Part shown: one piece after another, positions 54,100-64,000 of the stretch
Numbering within the stretch: the first letter of the stretch is position 1
Layout of the letters: every line of letters begins with the position of its first letter
NCBI RefSeq assembly: GCF_020379485.1
Contig: NW_026015087.1
Coordinates: 150,688 to 214,687 of the forward strand
Direction: 5' to 3'
Source: Brassica napus
Lineage: Eukaryota; Streptophyta; Magnoliopsida; Brassicales; Brassicaceae
DNA length: 64,000 nt
The notes under the pieces: generated by a model
Database searches by the model: none
Told to the model about the DNA's origin: nothing
What the model saw: the letters and a program-made list of their open reading frames with translations, nothing else
Position numbers and translations under genes: made by a program

Positions 54100-55885
54100 T
54101 GGAAATGAGCAGGGAGAACCTACTGGTTTAAGAGAGGAAGCACAAGAGAATGTTCAGGCTGAAGAACAGGTTGAGACCTTGCGGAGGAGCACAAGGATAA
54201 GGAGGGATCCTTCCAACTGGGTAAACACGAGAGTGTACTACAATGCCCAGGCTGTGGAGCATCCCTCTCAAGCCGTGTGTTCCTTTGCTGAGTTTCCAGA
54301 AGAGCACATGGTGTTTATGTGTAACTTGGATGAGAATGAGATACCAAGATCTTATGAAGAAGCTATGAAGCACAAGGTTTGGAGAGATTCAGTAGGAGAT
54401 GAAAGGGATGCAATGATCAGGAATGATACTTGGTATGAGAGTGAGTTACCTAAAGGGAAGAAGGCAGTTTCAAGCAGATGGATCTTCACCATCAAGTACC
54501 TTGCAAATGGGGAGATAGATAGGCGCAAGACTAGGCTGGTTGCAAGAGGATTTACACAGACTTATGGGGAAGATTACATTGATACTTTTGCACCAGTGGC
54601 CAAGCTTCACACAATTCGAATTGTGTTATCTATTGCAACAAACTTGGAGTGGGATTTGTGGCAAATGGATGTGAAGAATGCTTTCTTGCAAGGTGAACTT
54701 GAAGATGAAGTATACATGCATCCACCTCCTGGTCTTGAGCATCTAGTAAAGCCAGGGAATGTTTTGAGATTGAAGAAAGCAATATATGGGTTGAAACAGT
54801 CTCCTAGAGCTTGGTACAGGAAGCTGAGTACAACACTCAATGGGAGAGGGTTTAGGAAGTCTGAACTAGATCACACTCTCTTCACCTTGACAGGACCATC
54901 AGGGATCATTGTGATTTTGTGTATGTGGATGATTTGATTATCACAGGGAGTGATAAGGCTGGGATTAAGGCCACCAAAGAGTTTCTCAAGTCTGTGTTTG
55001 ATATTAAAGACTTGGGAGAGATGAAGTATTTTTTGGGGATTGAGATATGCAGATCTAAGGAGGGTTTGTTTATGTCTCAAAGGAAGTATACTATGGATAT
55101 GCTGAAGGAGACTGATGTGCTTGGAGGGAAGATAGCTAAGACACCTCTTGAGGAAGGGTATAAGGTCTTGCGTGAGGGGGAGGTTGAAGAGAACCAGTTG
55201 TTTGAGGATGCTAAGCTGTATAGGAGGATGGTGGGTAAGCTGATCTACTTGACTATCACCAGACCTGATATATGCTTTGCTGTGAATCAAGTGAGCCAAC
55301 ATATGCAGGCGCCAAAGGTACATCACTGGAAGATGGTTGATAGGATACTGAGGTATTTGAGTGGCTCACATGGACAAGGAGTTTGGATGGGTTGCAATGG
55401 CAGTACAGAAGTGGTTGGGTATTGTGATGCTGATTGGGCAGGAGATAGAGTGGACAGGAGATCAACTATGGGTTGTATGTACATTCATTGGAGGGAATCT
55501 GGTTACTTGGAAGAGTAAGAAGCAGAAGGTCATCTCCTGTTCAAGTGCTGAAGCTGAGTATAGAGCTGTTGAAGCTTACAAATGAGTTGGTGTGGATCAA
55601 GGGGATCTTGAAGCACTTGGAGATCGAGCAGGCCACACCTATGACAATGCATTGTGACAATCAAGCAGCTATCCACATTGCCTCCAATTCAGTGTTTCAT
55701 GAGAGAACAAAGCACATAGAGGTGGATTGTCATAAGGTGAGGCAGATGATATCTTAGGAGTGATTCTGCCATGTTATACAAGAAGTGAAGATCAGCTTGC
55801 AGATGTGTTTACTAAGCAGCGAGACGAGATTAAAGACAATGGAGTCCATACTATCAAGGCTTGGACTCATTGATCTACTCCTAGG
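54100..55885 (+). pseudogene. H reverse transcriptase and RNase H, multiply frameshifted
   Basis: RT begins in one frame (RRSTRIRRDPSNW near 54180), with WQMDVKNAFLQGELEDEV and AIYGLKQSPRAW. It shifts at the YVDD site (about 54920), so the catalytic motif is split. It continues with IKDLGEMKYFLGIEICRSK, shifts again at the RNase H TTGYCTFIGG region (about 55465), then reads SSAEAEYR and HCDNQAAIHIASNSVF. It is broken again near 55750 and 55810. The usual stop is lost near 55885 and the frame reads into the 3' UTR. It is non-functional as read. Confidence 0.9.
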
Positions 55886-55914
55886 AGCTGAGCCCCTTAA
55901 CCATGGAGTCTCCA

Positions 55915-55978
55915 CTCTTTTTCCCTCATCAAGGTTTTATCCCAATGGGTTTTACTTGGTGAGGTTTTTAATGAGGGA
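55915..55978 (+). other. Conserved 3' UTR hairpin of H
   Basis: Arms CCTCATCAAG and CTTGGTGAGG pair over 10 bp with one G-U. They enclose ATCCCAATGGG and are followed by TTTTTAATGAGG. The C-G pair at arm position 4 matches C's and differs from E's T-A pair. Confidence 0.68.
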
Positions 55979-56033
55979 GGTCTTCATGGTTTCCAAGCTT
56001 GACTTGTTCTACATGGTCAAGCTTGAGGGGGAG

Positions 56034-56533
56034 TATGAGATGAAGACAAGAAGAGAAGAGATGAGCTGAGGTAAGGAGAGTTGAGCTGAGACAGTAACTT
56101 AGAGTTTTACTGTGGTAACTTTATTTTAACCACAGTAACTACTTGGGAAAGTTATCTGATGGGATGAGAAGGTAACTTAGTGAAGAGAGGAGAGGAAACT
56201 CGACCAAAGAGGATAAGGAAGGATAAGGAAGCACTTGACAGCCTGTATGATGCGGGAAGGAAAGGAGAGTTACCTTTTACCTAGTGCAAGCATGTGAGAA
56301 AGCACAGCCAAGTGATTCAAAAGGAGTTCCAGCCTGTCCTTTGACTACACATGCTTAACATTTCGAATTTCCTTGTTGCTCTCTCTATTAATACTTGTAA
56401 ACCTCATCAGTTATTAATTAATGGAGTTTTGAGTCTCTCTCTCTATTCTCTCACTAAATCTCTTAATCTCTTAATCTTTTCATCTGATTATCCCTGATTA
56501 GTTGAATCATGCTCTAATACACAAAAGTGTTAT
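56034..56533 (+). repeat. H 3' LTR (500 bp)
   Basis: TATGAGATGAAG to AAAAGTGTTAT. It shares the TAACTT...TTTTACTGTGGTAACTT block and the R-U5 region with 51074-51583, with many small indels. Confidence 0.88.
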
Positions 56534-59500
56534 GAAGAAGCTGTCTATTCCCAAACTGGGAAACTGGAATCACCTGATTTGAAAGTGGGATAACTTCTTC
56601 TGCCAACTCCTATGAGATTTATTCAACTTCTGTGATTCTCCACCTTTATGTATCCAAATCAAGCTTCTCAAAAGTGATTCATCCTGGTTTGATTGGAACG
56701 ACGAAGAAGCTGTGCTATTCCCAAATGGGAAACTGGAATCACCTGATTTGAAAGTGGGATAACTTCTTCATGCCAACTCCTATGAGATTTATTCAACTTC
56801 CTGGTGATTCTCCACCACTTTATGTATCCAAATCAAGCTTCTCACAAAGTGATTCATCCTGGTTTGTTTGGAACGACGAAGAAGCTGTCCTATTCCCAAC
56901 TCGGGAAACTGGAATCACCTGATTTGAAAGTGGGATAACTTCTTCATGCCAACTCCTATGAGATTTATTCAACTTCCTGGTGATTCTCCACCACTTTATG
57001 TATCCAAATCAAGCTTCTCACAAAGTGATTCATCCTGGTTTGATTGGAACGAAGAAGAAGAAGCTGTCTATTCCCAAACTGGGAAACTGGAATCACCTGA
57101 TTTGAAAGTGGGATAACTTCTTCATGCCAACTCCTATGAGATTTATTCAACTTCCTGGTGATTCTCCACCACTTTATGTATCCAAATCAAGCTTCTCACA
57201 AAGTGATTCATCCTGGTTTGATTGGAACGACGAAGAAGCTGTCTATTCCCAAACTGGGAAACTGGAATCACCTGATTTGAAAGTGGGATAACTCTTCATC
57301 CCAACTCCTATGAGATTTATTCAACTTCCTGGTGATTCTCCACCACTTTATGTATCCAAATCAAGCTTCTTACAAAGTGATTCATCCTGGTTTGATTGGA
57401 ACGACGAAGAAGCTGTCTTATTCCCAAACTGGGAAACTGGAATCACCTGATTTGAAAGTGGGGGATAACTTCTTCATGCAACTCCTATGAGATTTATTCA
57501 ACTTCCTGGTGATTCTCCACCACTTTATGTATCCAAATCAAGCTTCTCACAAAGTGATTCATCCTGGTTTGATTGGAACGACGAAGAAGCTGTCTATTCC
57601 AAACTGGGAAACTGGAATCACCTGATTTGAAAGTGGGATAACTTCTTCATCCAACTCCTATGAGATTTATTCAACTTCCTGGTGATTCTCCACCACTTAT
57701 GTATCCAAATCAAGCTTCTCACAAAGTGATTCATCCTGGTTTGATTGGAACGACGAAGAAGCTGTCCTATTCCCAAACTGGGAAACTGGAATCACCTGAT
57801 TGAAAGTGGGATAACTTCTTTTGCCAACTCCTATGAGATTTATTCAACTTCTGGTGATTCTCCACCACTTTATGTATCCAAATCAAGCTTCTTCACAAGT
57901 GATTCATCCTGGTTTGATTGGAACGACGAAGAAGCTGTGCTATTCCCAAACTGGGAAACTGGAATCACCTGATTTGAAAGTGGGATAACTTCTTCATCCC
58001 AACTCCTATGAGATTTATTCAACTTCCTGGTGATTTCCACCACTTTATGTATCCAAATCAATCTTCTCACAAAGTGATTCATCCTGGTTTGATTGGAACG
58101 ACGAAGAAGCTGTGCTATTCCCAAACTGGAAAACTGGAATCACCTGATTTGAAAGTGGGATAACTTTCTCATGCCAACTCCTATGAGATTTATTCAACTT
58201 CCTGGTGATTCTCCACCACTTTATGTATCCAAATCAAGCTTCTTACAAAGTGATTCATCCTGGTTTGATTGGAACGACGAAGAAGCTGTGCTATTCCCAA
58301 ACTGGGAAACTGGAATCACCTGATTTGAAAGTGGGATAACTTCTTCATGCCAACTCCTATGAGATTTATTCAACTTCCTGGTGATTCTCCACCACTTTAT
58401 GTATCCAAATCAAGCTTCTCACAAAGTGATTCATCCTGGTTTGATTGGAACGACGAAGAAGCTGTGCTTATTCCCAAACTGGGAAACTGGAATCACCTGA
58501 TTTGAAAGTGGGATAACTTCTTCATGCCAACTCCTATGAGATTTATTCAACTTCCTGGTGATTCTCCACCACTTTATGTATCCAAATCAAGCTTTCACAA
58601 GTGATTCATCCTGGTTTGATTGGAACGACGAAGAAGCTGTCTATTCCCAAACTGGGAAACTGGAATCACCTGATTTGAAAGTGGGATAACTTCTTCATGC
58701 CAACTCCTATGAGATATTTTATTCAACTTCTGGTGATTCTCCACCACTTTATGTATCCAAATCAAGCTTCTCACAAAGTGATTCATCCTGGTTTGATTGG
58801 AACGACGAAGAAGAAGCTGTCCTTTCCCAAACTGGGAAACTGGAATCACCTGATTTGAAAGTGGGATAACTTCTTCATCCCAACTCCTATGAGATTTATT
58901 CAACTTCCTGGTGATTCTCCACCACTTTATGTATCCAAATCAAGCTTCTCACAAAGTGATTCATCCTGGTTTGATTGGAACGACGAAGAAGCTGTGCTAT
59001 TCCCAAACTGGGAAACTGGAATCACCTGATTTGAAAGTGGGATAACTTCTTCATCCCAACTCCTATGAGATTTATTCAACTTCCTGGTGATTCTCCACCA
59101 CTTTATGTATCCAAATCAAGCTTCTCACAAAGTGATTCATCCTGGTTTGATTGGAACGACGAAGAAGCTGTGCTATTCCCAAACTGGGAAACTGGAATCA
59201 CCTGATTTGAAAGTGGGATAACTTCTTCATCCCAACTCCTATGAGATTTATTCAACTTCCTGGTGATTCTCCACCACTTTATGTATCCAAATCAAGCTTC
59301 TTACAAAGTGATTCATCCTGGTGATTGGAACGACGAAGAAGCTGTGCTATTCCCAAACTGGGAAACTGGAATCACCTGATTTGAAAGTGGGATAACTTCT
59401 TCATTCCAACTCCTATGAGATTTATTCAACTTCCTGGTGATTCTCCACCACTTTATGTATCCAAATCAAGCTTCTTACAAGTGATTCATCCTGGTTTGAT

Positions 59501-62500
59501 TGGAACGACGAAGAAGCTGTGCTATTCCCAAACTGGGAAACTGGAATCACCTGATTTGAAAGTGGGATAACTTCTTCATGCCAACTCCTATGAGATTTAT
59601 TCAATTCCTGGTGATTCTCCACCACTTTATGTATCCAAATCAAGCTTTCACAAAGTGATTCATCCTGGTTTGATTGGAACGACGAAGAAAAGCTGTGCTA
59701 TTCCCAAACTGGGAAACTGGAATCACCTGATTTGAAAGTGGGATAACTTCTTCATCCCAACTCCTATGAGATTTATTCAACTTCCTGGTGATTCTCCACC
59801 ACTTTATGTATCCAAATCAAGCTTCTCACAAAGTGATTCATCCTGGTTTGATTGGAACGACGAAGAAGCTGTGCTATTCCCAAACTGGGAAACTGGAATC
59901 ACCTGATTTGAAAGTGGGATAACTTTTCATGCCAACTCCTATGAGATTATTCAACTTCCTGGTGATTCTCCACCACTTTATGTATCCAAATCAAGCTTCT
60001 CACAAAGTGATTCATCCTGGTTTGATTGGACGACGAAGAAGAAGCTGTCTATTCCCAAACTGGGAAACTGGAATCACCTGATTTGAAAGTGGGATAACTT
60101 CTTCTCCCAACTCCTATGAGATTTATTCAACTTCCTGGTGATTCTCCACCACTTTATGTATCCAAATCAAGCTTCTCACAAAGTGATTCATCCTGGTTTG
60201 ATTGGAACGACGAAGAAGCTGTGCTATTCCCAAACTGGGAAACTGGAATCACCTGATTTGAAAGTGGGATAACTTCTTCATCCCAACTCCTATGAGATTA
60301 TTCAACTTCCTTGTGATTCTCCACAAACTTTATGTATCCAAATCAAGCTTCTCACAAAGTGATTCATCTTGGTTTGATTGGAACGACGAAGAAGCTGTCC
60401 TATTCCCAAATGGGAAACTGGAATCACCTGATTTGAAAGTGGGATAACTTCTTCATCCCAACTCCTATGAGATTTATTCAACTTCCTGGTGATTCTCCAC
60501 CACTTTATGTATCCAAATCAAGCTTCTCACAAAGTGATTCATCCTGGTTTGATTGGAACGACGAAGAAGCTGTCTTATTCCCAAACTGGGAAACTGGAAT
60601 CACCTGATTTGAAAGTGGGATAACTTCTTCATCCAACTCCTATGAGATTTATTCAACTTCCTGGTGATTCTCCACCACTTTATGTATCCAAATCAAGCTT
60701 CTCACAAAGTGATTCATCCTGGTTTGATTGGAACGACGAAGAAGCTGTCTATTCCAAACTGGGAAACTGGAATCACCTGATTTGAAAGTGGGATAACTTC
60801 TTCATGCCAACTCCTATGAGATTTATTCAACTTCCTGGTGATTCTCCACCACTTTTTATGTATCCAAATCAAGCTTCTCACAAAGTGATTCATCCTGGTT
60901 TGATTGGAACGACGAAGAAGCTGTGCTATTCCCAAACTGGGAAACTGGAATCACCTGATTTGAAAGTGGGATAACTTCTTCATGCCAACTCCTATGAGAT
61001 TTATTCAACTTCCTGGTGATTCTCCACCACTTTATGTATCCAAATCAAGCTTCTCACAAAGTGATTCATCCTGGTTGATTGGAACGACGAAGAAGCTGCT
61101 ATTCCCAAACTGGGAAACTGGAATCACCTGATTTGAAAGTGGGATAACTTCTTCATCCCAACTCCTATGAGATTTATTCAACTTCCTGGTGATTCTCCAC
61201 ACTTTATGTATCCAAATCAAGCTTCTTACAAAGTGATTCATCCTGGTTTGATTGGAACGACGAAGAAGCTGCCTTATTCCCAAACTGGGAAACTGGAATC
61301 ACCTGATTTGAAAGTGGGATAACTTCTTCATCCCAACTCCTATGAGATTTATTCAACTTCCTGGTGATTCTCCACCACTTTATGTATCCAAATCAAGCTT
61401 CTCACAAAGTGATTCATCCTGGTTTGATTGGAACGACGAAGAAGCTGTCCTATTCCCAAACTGGGAAACTGGAATCACCTGATTTGAAAGTGGGATAACT
61501 TCTTCATCCCAACTCCTATGAGATTTATTCAACTTCCTGGTGATTCTCCACCACTTTATGTATCCAAATCAAGCTTCTCACAAAGTGATTCATCCTGGTT
61601 TGATTGGAACGACGAAGAAGCTGTCTATTCCCAAACTGGGAAACTGGAATCACCTGATTTGAAAGTGGGATAACTTCTTCATCCCAACTCCTATGAGATT
61701 TATTCAACTTCCTGGTGATTCTCCACCACTTTATGTATCCAAATCAAGCTTCTCACAAAGTGATTCATCTGTTTGATTGGAACGACGAAGAAGCTGTGCT
61801 ATTCCCAAACTGGGAAACTGGAATCACCTGATTTGAAAGTGGGATAACTTCTTCATCCCAACTCCTATGAGATTTATTCAACTTCCTGGTGATTCTCCAC
61901 CACTTTATGTATCCAAATCAAGCTTCTCACAAAGTGATTCATCCTGGTTGATTGGAACGACGAAGAAGCTGCTATTCCCAAACTGGAAAACTGGAATCAC
62001 CTGATTTGAAAGTGGGATAACTTTCTATCCCAACTCCTATGAGATTTATTCAACTTCCTGGTGATTTCACCACTTTATGTATCCAAATCAAGCTTCTCAC
62101 AAAGTGATCATCCTGGTTTGATTGGAACGACGAAGAAGCTGTCTATTCCCAAACTGGGAAACTGGAATCACCTGATTTGAAAGTGGGATAACTTCTTCAT
62201 CCCAACTCCTATGAGATTTATTCAACTTCCTGGTGATTCTCCACCACTTTATGTATCCAAATCAAGCTTCTCACAAAGTGATTCATCCTGGTTTGATTGG
62301 AACGACGAAGAAGAGAAGTGCTATTCCCAAACTAAGGGAAACTGGAATCACCTGATTTGAAAGTGGGATAACTTCTTCATGCCAACTCCTATGAGATTTA
62401 TTCAACTTCCTGGTGATTCTCACCACTTTATGTATCCAAATCAAGCTTCTTACAAAGTGATTCATCCTGGTTTGATTGGAACGACGAAGAAGCTGTGTAT

Positions 62501-64000
62501 ATCCCAAACTGGGAAACTGGAATCACCTGATTTGAAAGTGGGATAACTTCTTCATCCCAACTCCTATGAGATTTATTCAACTTCTGGTGATTCTCCACCA
62601 CTTTATGTATCCAAATCAAGCTTCTCACAAAGTGATTCATCCTGGTTTGATTGGAACGACGAAGAAGCTGTCCTATTCCCAAACTGGGAAAAGGGAAATA
62701 TCACCTGATTTGAAAGTGGGATAACTTCTTTCCAACTCCTATGAGATTTATTCAACTTCCTGGTGATTCTCCACCACTTTATGTATCCAAATCAAGCTTC
62801 TCACAAAGTGATTCATCCTGGTTTGATTGGAACGACGAAGAGAAGCTGTGCTATTCCCAAACTGGGAAACTGGAATCACCTGATTTGAAAGTGGGATAAC
62901 TTCTTCATCCCAACTCCTATGAGATTTATTCAACTTCCTGGTGATTCTCCACCACTTATGTATCCAAATCAAGCTTCTACAAAGTGATTCATCCTGGTTT
63001 GATTGGAACGACGAAGAAGCTGTCTATTCCCAAACTGGGAAGGAAACTGGATCACCTGATTTGAAAGTGGGATAACTTCTTCATGCCAACTCCTATGAGA
63101 TTTATTCAACTTCTGGTGATTCTCCACCACTTTATGTATCCAAATCAAGCTCTTACAAAGTGATTCATCCTGGTTTGATTGGAACGACGAAGAAGAGCTG
63201 TCTATTCCCAAACTGGGAAACTGGAATCACCTGATTTGAAAGTGGGATAACTTCTTCTTTCCAACTCCTATGAGATTTATTCAACTTCCTGGTGATTCTC
63301 CACCACTTTATGTATCCAAATCAAGCTTCTCACAAAGTGATTCATCTGGTTTGATTGGAACGACGAAGAAGCTGTTTATTCCCAAACTGGGAAACTGGAA
63401 TCACCTGATTTGAAAGTGGGATAACTTCTTCATCCCAACTCCTATGAGATTTATTCAAATTCCTGGTGATTCTCCACCACTTTATGTATCCAAATCAAGC
63501 TTCTACAAAGGATTCATCCTGGTTTGATTGGAACGACGAAAGAAGCTGTGCTATTCCCAAATGGGAAACTGGAATCACCTGATTGAAAGTGGGATAACTT
63601 CTTCATCCCAACTCCTATGAGATTTATTCAACTTCCTGGTGATTCTCCCCACTTTATGTATCCAAATCAGCTTCTACAAAGTGATTCATCCTGGTTTGAT
63701 TGGAACGACGAAGAAGCTGTGTATTCCCAAACTGGGAAACTGGAATCACCTGATTTGAAAGTGGGATAACTTTCTTCATCCAACTCCTATGAGATTTATT
63801 AACTTCCTGGTGATTTTCCACCACTTTATGTATCCAAATCAAGCTTCTACAAAGTGATTCATCATGGTTTGATTGGAACGACGAAGAAGAAGCGTCCTAT
63901 CCCAAACTGGGAAAACTGGAATCACCTGATTTGAAAGTGGATAACTTCTTCTTCCTAACTCCTATGAAGTTATTCAACTCCGGGTGTTCTACACCACTTT
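56534..64000 (-). repeat. Centromeric satellite array 3 (about 42 monomers, runs off the window)
   Basis: Same satellite and orientation as arrays 1 and 2. Most monomers combine GTGCTATTCCC with CTTCATCCC or CTTCATGCC, whereas array 1 mostly has CTTCTTGCC. One-base gains and losses become frequent, especially after about 62000 (missing or extra bases in short runs). The array is still continuing at 64000. Confidence 0.93.

Larger units (their letters stand above)
51074..56533 (+). mobile_element. H: degenerate Ty1/copia element in the satellite
   Basis: The LTRs are 51074-51583 and 56034-56533. Target duplications GAAGA are at 51069-51073 and 56534-56538, with satellite on both sides. The primer site is 51584-51596, and the purine tract AAGCTTGAGGGGGAG is just before 56034. 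The LTRs differ at many positions including indels, so it is older than the other elements or contains assembly errors. Pol is in at least five frames. Confidence 0.92.

Overview
This window is plant nuclear DNA from a centromere or pericentromere, with no host gene that I can support. The clearest clue is a tandem satellite of about 175 bp carrying a HindIII site. It matches my memory of the CentBr centromeric satellite of Brassica (tribe Brassiceae; Raphanus has a close relative). Everything else is LTR retrotransposon: Ty1/copia and Ty3/gypsy elements nested in one another and in the satellite. Species-level assignment is not possible here.

I name the elements by letter. Layout: 1-1850 is A', a window-truncated copia gag-pol piece. 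1851-4474 is B', a truncated copy of a non-coding copia-type element. 4475-4762 is the leader of a gypsy-type element D (minus strand). The roughly 3.1 kb LTR of D is split into 4763-5992, 19353-20434 and 35016-35801 by insertions. 5993-19347 is C, a minus-strand copia (target duplication ATCTC). C is split by a composite block, 11188-18418 (target duplication GTTCT), made of F (a minus-strand 3' copia piece) joined to E (a plus-strand copia with an intact 1513-codon gag-pol). 20435-35010 is A, a plus-strand copia (CCTGC). A contains B (23765-29025, minus strand, AAGAA) and I (30514-34125, a non-autonomous gypsy element, AATAC). From 35802 to the end is satellite, split by a 6.6 kb gypsy element (42705-49336, GAAAC; here called CRB-like) and by copia H (51074-56533, GAAGA).

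Relative order: the satellite is oldest. D landed in it, then C and A in D, then F-E in C and B and I in A. LTR differences counted by eye agree with the order inside A: about 5 in 527 for A, 7 in 976 for B and one indel in about 1070 for I. C has about 2 in 602 and the CRB-like element 5 substitutions plus 1 indel in 841.

Only E has an uninterrupted complete polyprotein. The CRB-like element keeps an intact protease-RT-RNase H-integrase frame but has a frameshifted gag start. A, C and H are broken, B has no coding capacity, and I encodes only a gag-derived protein. E and the CRB-like element are therefore the candidates for supplying proteins in trans.

Main points for a second look: (1) a nested, covarying RNA hairpin just downstream of the pol stop, shared by the copia families and the gypsy element; (2) the F-E block, which has two U5 ends and one target duplication, as if two cDNAs were joined before integration; (3) E's two LTRs, which have unrelated U3 but almost identical R-U5; (4) a recent duplication of the nested A/B unit; (5) the gag-only element I, which shares U5 sequence with the CRB-like element.
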